From Pseudophaeomoniella oleicola (Eukaryota > Ascomycota > Eurotiomycetes > Phaeomoniellales > Phaeomoniellaceae): a stretch of DNA of 64,000 nt. The notes beneath the pieces were generated by a model. That model had not been told where the DNA came from, did no database searches, and saw nothing but the letters and a program-made list of their open reading frames with translations. Shown one piece after another: positions 11,506 through 23,520 of the stretch. How positions within the stretch are numbered: position 1 is the stretch's first letter; each line of letters opens with the position of its first letter. Where the stretch lies: the NCBI GenBank assembly GCA_003868215.1, contig QWDQ01000002.1, forward strand, positions 806,001 to 870,000. The letters are read 5' to 3'. A program made the translations under genes and the position numbers.

Positions 11506-13293
11506 ATGAAGCGTTCAGCTGTTCAGGTATTAAAAGCTGCGCATCCCACGAGGGGATCCAGTCGAGTAGTCACTCGATCCTTTGCGACAATCCGTGATCC
11601 TGCACAGAAGGTTAGCGAGCCTACCATTGTCCAGCAAGTTGGCAATCATTCTAATATGCTCTAATAGGACCCCGCGGAGCTCGATCAGATAACAGAACTT
11701 CCGAATGGTGTCCGTGTAGCTACGGAGTCACTTCCCGGGCCTTTTTCCGGTGTTGGCGTCTACGTCGATGCTGGTTCCAGATACGAAGATGCATCTCTAC
11801 GGGGAGTAAGCCACATTATCGATCGGCTCGCCTTCAAGTCCACAAATGTGAGGAGTTCCGATCAGATGCTTGAACAATTAGAGACTCTTGGCGGCAACAT
11901 ACAGTGCGCTTCCTCAAGAGAAGCCTTAATGTATCAGGCAGCGACTTTCAATTCAGCAGTCCCGACGACTGTTGGCCTCCTGGCCGAGACGATACGGAAC
12001 CCGCTCATTACCGATGAAGAGGTCGAAGATCAGGTCCAGACCGCTGAATACGAGATTGGGGAGATATGGGCCAAGCCGGATCTCATTCTACCTGAGCTGG
12101 TCCATATGGCAGCCTACAAAGACAACACATTAGGGAATCCATTACTATGTCCGAAGGAGCGACTAGCAGACATCAACAGGCACTTGGTACAGAAGTACAG
12201 AGACACTTTTTATACACCAGAGCGAATAGTTGTTGCCTTCGCTGGAGTGCCGCATGATGAAGCTGTCAGGCTTACGGAGCAATACTTCGGCGACATGCAA
12301 CGTTCGAAACCATCATTATCACAAGTAGGATCAGAATCTAGCATTTCCTCTTCAGCTTCTTCTGATACTGCTGCGTCATCTGCATCAAGCTCAGCGACTT
12401 CATCGTCGTCATACTCGTCCTCTTCAAAAATTCTCTCCAAAATTCCACTTTTTAAGAACCTCTCGACCTCCGCATCCTCCCGCGCCAATGTCGTATCGCC
12501 AATCTCGTCGCTTCATCAACCTACGACCATTGATCTTAACCAAGCATCACACTATACGGGAGGGTATTTAGCCCTTCCTCCTATTCCACCGCCAGTATCA
12601 CCTTTGCAAATACCTCTATCACACATCCACATCGCCTTCGAAGCTCTTCCTATTTCTTCTCCAGACATCTATGCCCTTGCTACTCTCCAGACGCTACTTG
12701 GTGGAGGCGGTAGCTTTTCCGCTGGCGGTCCTGGCAAGGGAATGTACTCCCGCCTTTATACCAACGTCCTCAACCAACATGGGTGGGTTGAGTCCTGCGT
12801 AGCATTCAATCACTCTTACACCGACAGCGGCCTTTTCGGTATTGCTGCTTCCTGCTCCCCATACTACGCTCACCATATGATTGATGTGATCTGTCGTGAA
12901 CTGCAAGCTTTGACCCTCGACTCCGGGTTCTCAGCCATGCAAGCTGGGGAAGTATCACGCGCCAAAAACCAACTTCGCTCCTCTCTTCTCATGAACCTCG
13001 AGTCCCGATTGGTTGAACTCGAAGATCTGGGTCGCCAGGTCCAAGTCCACGGCAAGAAGATCGGTGTGAAAGAAATGTGTGCCAAGATCGACGAATTGAC
13101 CATCGACGACTTGAGGAGAGTCGCGAAAATGGTCTTTGGTGGGAAAGTTGTCAACAAGGGCCAAGGGACCGGTGCACCCACCGTGGTGATCCAAGAAGGC
13201 GAAGAAGAAGGCGCGAGGAGGGGTAGTAAGGACACAATCCGATGGGAGGATGTAGAGCAACGGATCAGAAGATGGAAACTAGGAAGGCTATAA
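11506..13293 (+). CDS. mas2: Mitochondrial processing peptidase alpha subunit
   Basis: Exons 11506..11610 and 11668..13293 (intron 11611..11667) give 576 residues. The first 30 residues are Arg/Ser/Thr-rich with almost no acid, as in a mitochondrial presequence. The M16 peptidase fold is clear: VRVATES, VGVYVDAGSRYED, the non-catalytic region SHIIDRLAFKST at about 82 where the beta subunit has its HXXEH zinc motif, and the glycine-rich loop LGGGGSFSAGGPGKGMYSRL near 380-395 that binds presequences in MPP-alpha. With MPP-beta it removes targeting presequences in the matrix. A Ser-rich insertion of roughly 50 residues lies near 257-313 and looks like a disordered loop. The gene converges on Mdm10. 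Confidence 0.95.
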
Positions 13294-13625
13294 GAAAGAG
13301 GGAGAGAGGGAGAGAGAAAGGGAGTCACATTGAATTGTGCTGTCCTGGAACTCTTCAAATTTATTGACGAGACTCCTTGTACATTCAGGAGGGGAAGGAC
13401 GGATCTCGCGAATTGCCCTATCAAGGGCAACCCTTCCTCCTAATAGTACCCCCAAATTTTGTAATATATATCATTGAAAATATGTCTTGAGCGGATGCAT
13501 CATCTCTTGTATGTATCTATGTACATATGTCAGATTCCTACTTAAGTACCATCAACCCCTCAAAACATGATTGCACATATGGTACGTGAGGGGTATCTAC
13601 ATAAGTGACCGCCCAGTCCAGGTAC
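13294..13625. other. Convergent 3' region between MPP-alpha and Mdm10 genes
   Basis: About 330 nt separating two convergent stops. It starts with a purine-rich GAGA-type run (13297-13325) and contains several TATGTA/TACATA elements (about 13498-13580) that could act in 3'-end formation of both transcripts. Confidence 0.4.
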
Positions 13626-15297
13626 TCATGAACTGTACACGACCTCGACGCCGAAACTGCCTCTGAACGGACCACCGGCACCGACACCGACACCAGCATT
13701 GTAAGTGTTCAGTGCGTTGTTATTTACAGAAGAAGCGGAGGAGGGTCCGACGGTAAATCCGGCGCTGACGAGGAGTTCTTTGATTCGTCCTGTCCAGAGG
13801 GCGCGGAAGTTGAAGGCGTTGTCGACGCGGAGTTTGATCACGGATTCTTCTTCTTGGTCTTGTTGTTGTTGAAGTTGAGAGCTTAGGGACGTGGGTTGGA
13901 GATGCACAGGTGACGGAGAGTGGTTTGAGGATGGAGGATCTGTGTCTAGGATTCTAGGGCCGGCAGTGGGATCATTGGGGAGGGATGAGGATTGGACTGT
14001 TGATAGAGGTGCGATTTCGGTGATTTTCTGTTTTCCTTCTTCGTACCATTCTGCCATTTTGTTTCGCGCCCATTCTAGATTGTCGACCGGTTGCAGCTCA
14101 TCATCGTGATTGGATTCAAGGCGACGACTCTTTCGCCATATCTCGGCTCCGAGAACGTACTCTGATTCCCAGCTGTATACGTTGAATCCAAAACGTGAGG
14201 AAAGTGAAAGGCTCGGTGAAGCTCGTACGCTGTAGGTCGACGCGAGGGAGCCTGTAAGGGGGGTCAGGGTCAGTGTGAGCGTGTAGGGAAATGATGAGCC
14301 GGAGATGTTAGAAGGCAATTGAGAGGAGAGGGCAGACGAGGCGCCGGCTCTGGGCTTCGAAGTCTGTCGAGATGTTGCCGGTAATGATTGAGCTGTCGGC
14401 AGAGTTGTGGCGCGAAGACCAGCTGAGAGTCCGATCACCGAGGAGAGCGGCGAGTAGTAAAATTCGGCTCCCGCAGACAATAGCGATGGTTTGGGCCTAA
14501 CCGGTCGTTGGGGGCTAGGTATTTCTACCAGACCCTCCGTTACAACTGCAGATGTCTCCTCTGCGTTGCTGCCTGCCTCGACTCCTGCCTTTCTAGAACT
14601 TGACGAAAGGTCTGCGCCAAAGTTCCACAGCCCTCGCACTCCAAAGAGTGCATTGTCTGTGCTTGCCAGACCTTCAATAGAGTATTTTCCAGCATCGTGG
14701 CTTACATGAGCCAGCAGAGCCGCAGGGGGCGGATTGTTCGAAGGTGTCGTTGCTCGAGTGGAATTTAAGAACAAAGTGAACAAAGTTTCGGGAGAAGTGC
14801 GCCTCATATACAAGCCTGTCAGGCGAGAAGGCGATGGAAGATGTAAAGTGGCATTGAGGAGTGTGTCTTTTCTACCTTGATGTGATCCAATGTGTCCGTG
14901 GGCAGAGGGAGGTACAGGCAACTGGAGTTGACGATAGCCAGGTACAAGCGTTCTAAGCGGGATTGAGAGTGTTTGAGAGGGGATGCGCATAGGTAAAGTC
15001 GTGTAGAGGTAGGAAATCGTGCCATCTAAGAGGCCTACTGTGCCCAGCGAATACGAAGTTGCGAACTGGGGACTTGCCAGAGACGACACATGGAGACGCA
15101 AGTGTTGGGGAGTGGGAAAGTCAAGAATGGCTACGGATATAGATCATTAGCACTGCTAAGCCTATCAGGTAGCTGTTTGAGCACATCATTGAGGAAGTAC
15201 CTTCTGGAGATGCCGTCAAAGAAGAGTATGCATTGTCTCGGTTCCAGTTCGTCGCATCCCCAAACGACTGAACGACATAATCCATGAACGTAAGCAT
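13626..15297 (-). CDS. mdm10: Mitochondrial distribution and morphology protein 10 (ERMES and SAM complexes)
   Basis: Exons 15297..15201 and 15130..13626 (intron 15200..15131) give 533 residues. The N-terminus has the Mdm10 hallmarks [22 protein letters not shown], then [16 protein letters not shown] and [17 protein letters not shown], followed by repeated amphipathic strands of a porin-like beta-barrel and a C-terminal [16 protein letters not shown] strand. Mdm10 sits in the mitochondrial outer membrane, where it is part of the ER-mitochondria encounter structure and, with the SAM complex, helps assemble the TOM complex. Low-complexity insertions (Ser/Gln-rich near 395-430) lengthen it compared with the yeast protein. 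The tail is convergent with MPP-alpha. Confidence 0.95.
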
Positions 15298-17329
15298 GAC
15301 GGCTGAAAGCTAAGCTACCTGAGCTGAGTAACTGTCATATGGTAGGCCGATGATGAGAGCAGAGTGAGCCGCACAGGTCCCTGCCGGCGTTGGCTATTAT
15401 GAACTGGCGCTGTTCAAATTTCTGAAGCGCATGAAGCTGCTCTACATTGACTTTCTGTAGACATTCGAGGTGTGTAAGGTTACGGTAACTAATACAGTAA
15501 TGCCTCCCAAGCTTCAATTGGTGCTAAACCCCGCAAATCCGCGTTTACTTCTCCGTCACGAACAAATAATTAATTATATCAACTGAAGCAACACTTTCAG
15601 ATGTAAACAGAATCTTGTATTGTTATGCTTCTGTCTATTCCATGAATACTTCCGTCAAACATCTCCAAAGGAGATTCTCGATGTATCATGGTGAGCAAGA
15701 ACAGCAATCAGGACAGTCATTATTCTTCTGCTGGCTCTAATGTCTTCTCCGTGGCTACCTGTGGCTAGCCCTAAGCTTGGTGCGTATTGTGTGTTGTTTG
15801 GCAGGCAGATCTGCGTACATCCCACCCCAAACACATTGGATCCATTTCCAGGTGTTTCGCTATTTGTCGCCCATGCCGTTGCCGTATTCTGGCACTTTGT
15901 TAAGTACCTCCTACAAGAGTTCGGTAGGTAGCCAGATAACATCACGGGCTGCCATATCCCGCCCATAGCGTAGCCGAGGCTCATACTTAATGTAACTAAC
16001 CTCACACTCCCTGAACGAGCCGTCCCTGATCTGCAGCGGGAGAGAGTGAAAGGGGCTTACCGAGAGTGTCAAGTGTCAAGGCGTACGTTCCAGAGTTGTC
16101 AATTCAGCTGACGCCACAAGTCTCCCCCAGTCAATCAACACGGTATCAATCTAACCTCATCCTAATTGCCATAGACAGTGATATGTATATTTGGAGTGTA
16201 TACGCCAACGCTGAGAAACATCTGTACCTTTCCCAAACGGTACTACAACTCATGGCTATGAGATGTTGCAATGCAGTGCAGCAGCCAACCAGAAGCTTCG
16301 AACCCCAATAGTCTGTCCTAGGATAAAGGCTCTGCTCGTCGAGGGGAGATGACTGTGCACGCGCCTCCTCTTGGCCTGAGGGACTAGAACATCCATATCC
16401 TATTCACGCCAATACGATAGGGCCATCAAAAGCCAATCAAATACGAATGAGACACATCAGTGCTCAGAACATATTTCTAAAAAAGGCTTGGATTCACAGT
16501 AAGCCTTGGGGAAAGGCGGGCTGAAATGTCAAATGAACTCTGTCACTCGCAAGAGATCCATTACCCGTTGTCGAAGATTAGTGCACTGGCAAACTGCAAC
16601 AGGGGATGAGACACAGGCATTGACTGGCGACGTCTACTGTCAGTCTTGGGGAAATTGCCTCTTCGTCTACCTAACAAGTTACTCAAGCCATCGGCAATTT
16701 GACCATCAGACAGCGATGAATCTAGTCTGAAGCGAGCGTCTCAGCTCTCTGTGCCTATCCGAAATACTTCCCATCTTGGTCCTTGGCACTAAAGATCCTG
16801 CGTGGTCTCAGTCTCCAGTTCCTAAAGTCAGTCTGGCCAGCCTCTCTTCATACTAAGACATACAAGTGTCTTCAGCTCAGCCATCGCCAAACTACTGCGG
16901 ACGCCGGTGTGGTAGCCTTCCCGCCATCACATGCTATTGGGATGGGTTCAGCCGTTTTCACATATCTGTTTGGGGCAATGCGCACGTCAGGATCATCTAG
17001 TCTGTCCAAATCAAGACTGTGTGAGAATCAAAAGTACCAATCGGGCAGAGTTGACGGACAGCCATGGTCGTCATGACCTCTATTGAAAAGAGTAAATTTG
17101 AATCACGTTGGACAGTGACCAACCACTCCGAGGACCGTGCTATTGAGGCACTCTTGTCAATTGGCGTTCTCGACCGGGCCTTGATCAATCTTCCTCATGT
17201 GGTCAATCTTGCATATAAAGGCGAACAAAACCTCTGCTGGAAACTTGGTATCCAAACAGTAACTGCCATCAGACAATTCTCTGAAATACAATTGAGTATA
17301 TTCTAACACGCGAAAAGCCATACCGCATT
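15298..17329. other. Intergenic region of about 2 kb
   Basis: Several short frames occur (for example near 15655-16005 and 16783-17076), but none shows a domain, coding-like composition or good splice partners. The region should hold the divergent promoters of mdm10 and the gene at 17330. No repeats stand out. Confidence 0.4.
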
Positions 17330-19532
17330 ATGGCACCTAACGACTATTCTTGCTACATCTATGTCAACAACAAGACAGATGTTGACTTCGGACTGGTAGA
17401 CCAAATGGTCTCATACGGCAAATGGCCAGAAGGCAATCCGCCAAACACTATTGAAGCCCATAGTCAAGCCCGAATCTGGTTGAAGGATGAGTCTGGTAGG
17501 TCTGCATCACATCTGAACATCTGCGGAATGCCTTACGAGCTGTTCTTGACAAACGACTGACTTGGACTCCTACAGGCCCGCAAGGTACAGAAGGAAGCGT
17601 CATCTACCAGCTGTTCCTTCCAAAGTACCCGGACACTAAGATCACGTTCAGACTTGATTTCAGTGATCCATACGGATTGTGGTATGACAATTCTCTGAAG
17701 GCCGATACCAACTTCGGCAATTTGATCTCTGTCAATGTGCAGCCGTATCAGTCAAATGGCCATCCATTCACCGGTAAAGTCACAAGGCACTCCTTGATAG
17801 AGAAGGAGAGCTGACTTACGCATGCTAGGAACCGTTGATGTCTATGCTGTGGGTTCTGTTGCTTTCAACAGTACTGAGGGAGAAAAGAAGGTCGCAGATA
17901 TGACAGATGCATTGCAGGCCCAATACAAGGAAGAAGAAGGTCGAAGTGAGTAGTAATTTCGCATTCACCAGAGCTGAGAGGAACCAAAGCTAGTTGCGAA
18001 GATGGAGCTGTCATGTACGGTAGAACTGGCTGCTAGCCTCCTACCGTAAAACATTGATCAGAATTTCTTGTTTCCTCCTACATACAAGGCCAAAAGTTCT
18101 TCATAGAATAGTTGTACTGTCTTTTTGGGGTGGCAACGATGCTAGGCCGTGAGACTGACGTTTATAGATTCCTTTCAGAATGTTCCAGTGCCTGCGGCAA
18201 AGCGTCCTTTCCACGCAAATTTTGACATTGGCTTCAAAGTAGGCGGTGCGATCTCCATCAACAAAAATCCCGTCCATGAGAGCATTGCCATCGCAGCATT
18301 CATCACTTCCAGTCTCAGAGGAAGCTTTCCACCCGGCACGAATTACAACAACCTCAACGCTAAACAATGGGAATATTTTCGGGGCTTGGTATGGAACGAC
18401 GACCCATCCTGCCTCTTGTTCGATGACTCGACCACCAACAACCATGATTTCGGTTATGGGGTCGAGTGGTATGATGCATTCGAAAATGGACCGTCTAATT
18501 GCATGACGAAGCGGTCACATTTTGGGGATCTCCAGTTCTTGCATGGCATGGCGACCAAAAATGGAGAAGCACCTGAGATCACGAAGAGAGCTATCATCGG
18601 GTGGCTAGAGGTATTCTACAAGCTCGCTTGCGGGAATCAGGGTGTCTCCGCCGGAGATCAATTGAAAACAAAGCTTCCCGCCCTGTTTGATGGGTCCACA
18701 AGCCCTACAGATGATGCCACATTCAAGGATCTTCTCATCGCCACAACCCCCAGCTACCACTGGGCCAACATCCAGAGCAGGGCTTTAGGAACCTGTCTGC
18801 ACCTGATTCAGGACTCGTATGCCATTGGCCACACGCAGAGACGATTGTTGAATCCTGAAGACCAGGCAGCCAGCGATAACGAAGGTCAGTAGTTCCAGGA
18901 TGTTGCCAAGCTGGCATATTTTACTAATGCGTCTCTGCCTTACAGGATACATTCAGTTCAAGTCCGGTACGTACGGCCGCTGGGGTCCCATCATCGCTTT
19001 CCACAATTACTCGGGCCAAGATTCTGACCGACATGAACACTACGACAAAGTCGATGGGCTCATGCCTGTACCAAAAGATTTGCCGTCCTTCAACAAGATT
19101 ATCGGTGCCAGAGATGCAATTGAAGCCTGTAAGAAGTTCGTCAACCTCTTCTACAGCAAGACCAACTGGGAGGACGGAGTAAAGCGTTACCTGGAGACCG
19201 AAGTGTTTGCTCTCGATGACAAGGCTAAACCCGCCAATTCTGAAGTGGACAAATTCTCTGCTCCGTCGGTGATGCGCCTTGAAATCAAACCCGATGATGG
19301 TGATGATCTTCAGTACATATTGGACATGGAGAGAAAGCTGGGTTCATTGGAGGCCACGCACAGCTATGATGATGCTGATCTGACCGTCAAAACTCCGCAG
19401 TGGGCAAGACTCAATGGTCGGCGACATTGGCTCCGGGTTCTCCTCCTTATCCTCGTTGCCGTTCTGGCTTTCATCGTGTTTGTTGTACTCGGTGCGACCA
19501 TGTCTACGGTCTTTTCGAAGCTCCTATCTTAA
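17330..19532 (+). CDS. Tail-anchored protein: ET79/aegerolysin-like beta-sandwich plus zinc phospholipase C-like domain
   Basis: Six exons (17330..17495, 17576..17773, 17829..17945, 17994..18014, 18168..18884, 18946..19532) give 601 residues in frame. The exon 3/4/5 junctions are less certain: exon 4 is only 21 nt and the following intron 153 nt. Residues 1-155 resemble small beta-sandwich proteins of the ET79/aegerolysin kind (YIYVNNKTDVDFGLVD, GPQGTEGSVIYQL). Residues 165-560 carry LGTCLHLIQDSYAIGHTQRR, giving H379-X3-D383-X5-H389, the spacing of zinc ligands in bacterial phospholipase C, and later DRHEHYDKVD with H436-X3-D440. A single hydrophobic helix near 568-592 ends the protein. No signal peptide is seen. 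Likely a membrane-anchored metal-dependent hydrolase; substrate unknown. Confidence 0.75.
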
Positions 19533-20108
19533 AGCCATGGTGGTGAGTCTGTAGGGATAGGACATCCAGCACATTCATTGTTTCGAGTTCTCTAGCATCA
19601 TTATGTACACTCTATTTGGTCCGCAAAGTTCTATCAATGACACATTTACTCCCTACTCTTCATATGCTGAACTTATTCTCAGTTTCCCTACTAGCGCCTA
19701 ATGATCACATCGAGCTGTACGATGTTGATGCTTCAGTCATGAGAATCAATATCGCTATAACGAGAACATTGTGGTGAAATCATATTGATATCCACCTACC
19801 TGAGGTATCTTAAAGGGGGAAAGCTCGGCTTACCTGCATAACTCACCAAAGCGGGTGCGACGTCAAGTCAAAGTGTAAGGATCTCCCGGGTGCCAAGCCC
19901 GCGGCGAAAATGAAATGTTCGAAGTTGTCATTCAACTTTGCAAGCTTCCATTGAAAGCAACGTACTTAAAAAGCCCAGAGCAAGCGAACGAGCAATAAGC
20001 CAAAACACACAAGAGAGAAAAGCGGTCAGGACTTTGTGCGAATTAGAACATATCCTTTCTTTATATCTTTGTGTTTATTGATCAGCCTTCTCGTTTTAAA
20101 GATTCAAA
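19533..20108. other. Intergenic region upstream of tom22
   Basis: No gene is seen. The last 100 nt before 20109 are AT-rich (TTTATATC, TTTTAAAG), consistent with the promoter and leader of tom22. Confidence 0.4.
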
Positions 20109-20893
20109 ATGGTCAAGCTTGAAGAGGTTGAGGATCAACACTTCAGTGAGAAGCCGGAGGCTGCGAAGGACAATGTCCTGTTGATGAGCGATGAAGATGA
20201 CGACGACTACACAGACACAGGTATGTCATGGCAAACCTACATACCACACTGCATAGCATCAGTCTATCTCGAAAACCCCTACAACACTCCTCATCCCGAT
20301 GTCTCTCATCAAATGAAGAGAAGAATAACCAACTAACCTTTTTCCCATTCCTCCAGACTCCGAAATCTCAGTAGCCTCAGAAGAAGACCTCCAAACCCGC
20401 GAAACCCTCCTCGACCGCGTCTACGCCCTCCGCGACATCGTCCCACCCCGAACCCGCACCAAGATCGCCTCTGGCGTTTCAAGCATCGGCACCTACGCCA
20501 ACCGCACCTGGTCGTTCACCTCGAAATCCGTCTGGGTCATCAGCACGACCATGATCCTTTGGGGTGTGCCGTACGGTTTGGCTATGTTGCAGGAGACCGA
20601 GTTGATGGAACAGGAGAGGGAGGCGGGCATGCTGAGAGAAGGCGGTAGTATGGTAAGTTTTCGACCCAAGCAGAAAGAGAGACAGAAAACTTTGAAAGAT
20701 ATCCTTATAACTCTCCCCTTTTCCAAACCCCCGCAAACACACCACACACTCGCACCCTACATCGCCCCTCATACAGAAATTCAAACCGAAACTAACCATT
20801 GTCTCCCTTATCCAGATGCTACAACCCAGCGAAGCCGATGCACCAAGCGGCCTCACACCACAAGGTCAACAAGGTGGAAGACCAGCATTGTAA
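20109..20893 (+). CDS. tom22: Mitochondrial import receptor subunit Tom22
   Basis: Exons 20109..20220, 20357..20652 and 20816..20893 give 161 residues; introns are 136 and 163 nt, long for this window. The acidic N-terminal domain (EEVEDQHFSE, SDEDDDDYTDTDSEIS) faces the cytosol and binds presequences. ETLLDRVYALRDIVPPRTR is the conserved region before the membrane, and one transmembrane helix, about VWVISTTMILWGVPYGLAML, follows with its family-typical proline. The Gly/Gln-rich C-terminus lies in the intermembrane space. Tom22 is the central receptor and organiser of the TOM complex. Length and layout match the yeast protein (152 residues). Confidence 0.93.
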
Positions 20894-21565
20894 AAAGGGA
20901 AATGACAAGAAGATTTTCGATTTCCAGTTGTTGCTTTGAGAGGAGAGGACGGCTATAAAAAAAAAATGCCCGTCTTCTTTGTCCGGAATAATCTCATGTA
21001 TATTAATTAAATTCGTCGTTGGCGTTTTGATTTTGATACCAAACGCCTTTGAAACATCTTTTCTCTCTCTCTCTCTCTCTCTCTCATTTGGGGCCGCTGG
21101 TTATAAAACAGCTAGCTGGTGTAGGTTCGTGCGTGCTCAATATAACTTCCGATCTGACTCTCATGCCTCTTCTCACGATAATCTCATCTGCAAGTCTCCA
21201 AATTTTGTGACCATGAGAAGGACGGATTTACGTCAGCAGGTCAAACGTTCAGAATTTCATCCTAACAAAACTATGGACATTTTGGACAGATTACGCGATA
21301 AAAGGTGCATTACATCCAAATTTGGTCTCTGCTTCGTCTTCTCCTTCAGGAACTCCAAATCCTTCCCTTGCCTTTCCGAATTTCGTCCCATTGATGGAGA
21401 TCCTCCAACGACATCACATTCACGATCCGACCGTTCGATGTGTCAATCCAGTCTTGCCGACCTAGTAATCGCGCCTCGGGTATTCACTCCCACCAGTGCT
21501 TCGTCGCTCTTCACTGTACTATGACCGGTCAGTTATGTTGTATAATTTCAGCGATAGGGGGCCTT
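20894..21565. other. Convergent region between tom22 and the Mpv17-family gene
   Basis: Holds a (CT)n microsatellite (21062..21085) and no supported gene; the open frame at 20979-21524 has no coding character beyond being open. It lies between two convergent stops. Confidence 0.4.
21062..21085. repeat. (CT)n microsatellite
   Basis: Twelve uninterrupted CT units in the convergent 3' region of tom22. Confidence 0.8.
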
Positions 21566-22348
21566 CTATACCTTTCTGCGAAGCGCTGCAAGCCTCTTCT
21601 TCTTCGTGTGGGTGTTGATGTATGTACCGACGATGAAACCGACAATGTTGAAGAATGGTACCCATGTGTGTTCAGGGAGGAACTTCTGCGCAAATGCCAG
21701 AGCGATCGGCGAGGTTATCCAGCTGACTTTCATGACTGGCATAAAACCGGCTCTTATGGTAGCTCGAACTTGATGCCAAGTCCTGGCGCCTGCGATGACG
21801 GCCATAGAAGCAAGATAGACGGCATTCTGGATTGGTGATATCTGATGATCAATGAGCATCTTGTCTCAAATGCATGATTCCCACTGTAACATACCACCAA
21901 GTTGCTAACAAGGATTTGGAGAAGCTTTGCCTTCAAACTCGTTCTGCCAGCGAAGACCTTCTGCAAGAGCGATATCAAGACATGGCCCAGCGGAGCACTG
22001 ACGAAGGCACCATATGCAGCCATCTTGGGCACTCGTGAACTGAAGTAATTTCCATGTTTGCTCCTGTCTTGCGCCAACCACGAAGCCAGGAACTCTTGCA
22101 AAGCAGCAAGCGATCCTGAAGTGAGCATCTTCGTGCGTAATGGGTTGCTTTGAAGTTGTTGCAGGTATAACTAAGTTCCAACATTAGTACCATGATATCA
22201 TCCATCTTAGGATGCGCCTCACTGCAAGATAACCAGTCTGAGACTTTCCACCCGTCAATCTATCCCCAACCTTGTGCGCAAGGTCCTCATTGCGAGATCC
22301 GGGAATTGGGGCTGTGCGCACAGTCTCTTTCTCGAATTTGACAGACAT
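21566..22348 (-). CDS. Mpv17/PMP22-family membrane protein
   Basis: Exons 22348..22223, 22170..21895 and 21841..21566 give 225 residues; introns are 52 and 53 nt and phase 0. Family landmarks are YLQQLQSNPLRTKMLTSGSL at the first helix, LQEFLASWLAQD, the glycine-containing segment YGAFVSAPLGHVLISLL, and the C-terminal signature region FMPVMKVSWITSPIALAFAQKFLP with VPFFNIVGFIVGTYINT. Members are four-helix proteins of the mitochondrial inner membrane (Sym1/Mpv17) or peroxisomal membrane (PMP22). The signature departs from the canonical W-x2-WP-x2-N form, so this is probably a filamentous-fungal paralogue and not Sym1. An in-frame start 21 codons upstream (22411) is also possible. Confidence 0.88.
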
Positions 22349-23520
22349 GTTGGGCAGCGATGTAAGTAGGACAGAGCGCGAGTGTTGTAATCCTTGAGCT
22401 GTTACCAACACGGGCTGTGACGCAGATAACCGAAGTTGGCGATCAGCGACGTTGATATAACAGCCGAAAGTCTGCGCTCACGACAGTAACAATGGTTGGA
22501 GGCTGGTTCAACTTGTTAGATCGGGTAGGGTAAAATGCGGAGAGATATCCACCCCTGTCGCGTGGAACCGGCCGGTCAAGTAAAATCTGAGAGATCGGAA
22601 CTCACAACTGGAATGTGGGATTGAAGAATGAAGTACGAGCGGAGTCCAGATGATGTGTAAGATGCCGTAACCCTCAAGTCTTCATCAAAATGGTTATACG
22701 TGATGTGGTCATGCCTGTGATGGAGCTGATGGAGCAGCGTCGCCCGCCAGTGCAGGATGTTGTTGTTGTTGCCCGGCCAGTAGGAGCTAAATTGGCAAGG
22801 GTAAAAGCAGCCTTATCTCATTTCAGGACCAATTGCTTTGCCTCGGTCAATAGTGAGCGAGTGGCTTCGCAGTGCCGGCAAATATTGCCTTCCTCCAACC
22901 CTGTGCTATAGAAGTTGCTTCTTTTAGATGTATTCTCAAGCTTTTGATCCTTAGTATGGCGTCCTTGTATGCTGGTTCAGCCCGCTGCCTTCAATACCAC
23001 TTGAAGGCACATCCTGCCGGTCGTGAGCACAGCCAGTAGTATGGCTTCGTAACACTAATCGGCGGCTCAATGACTGTAGGAATTCGTCAGTCGACTTTGA
23101 CGAGAAGCCTCAGAGGTCTGGATATCGCCCAGAATGACTGCGTCCACCACGACGTTGGGTATATGTACACTTCGCTTGTATTTGTGAAGCTGAAGGCTAA
23201 ACAATAGGCTGCAGAAAGGTTTGTGGACGGATGATGTGTCTAGCAAAGATCATTCGTTTTTGTACACAAACAGACAACAAATGTACATGTGATTGATCAG
23301 AGAGTGAGACTATCTTGACGAGGCCTCTGGGACCTGATAAATGTCCCAACTGAGTGTCGCATATTGCGAAACACAACATCTCATCCCGCAAGATATTTGC
23401 TGTATCTACCTTTTCTTGCCTTATCTGTGAGCCCTCAGACAACAACGCCCTGGTCTTTTTCTTTTCTTCTCATGACCGCTTTTTCCCAAACGCCCCCGTT
23501 GTCACTGTACTTCAGTCGCC
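22349..23520. other. Divergent intergenic region
   Basis: No gene is supported. The small frame at 22690-22911 has a Val-rich, non-family sequence and was set aside. The region holds the promoters of the Mpv17-family gene and the gene at 23521. Confidence 0.4.

Noticed and set aside
20979-21524. 181-codon + strand frame downstream of tom22
   Set aside because: It runs through a CT microsatellite giving a Ser/Leu run and has no conserved features.
22690-22911. Small Val-rich + strand frame
   Set aside because: Short, no splice signals, no similarity I can name.
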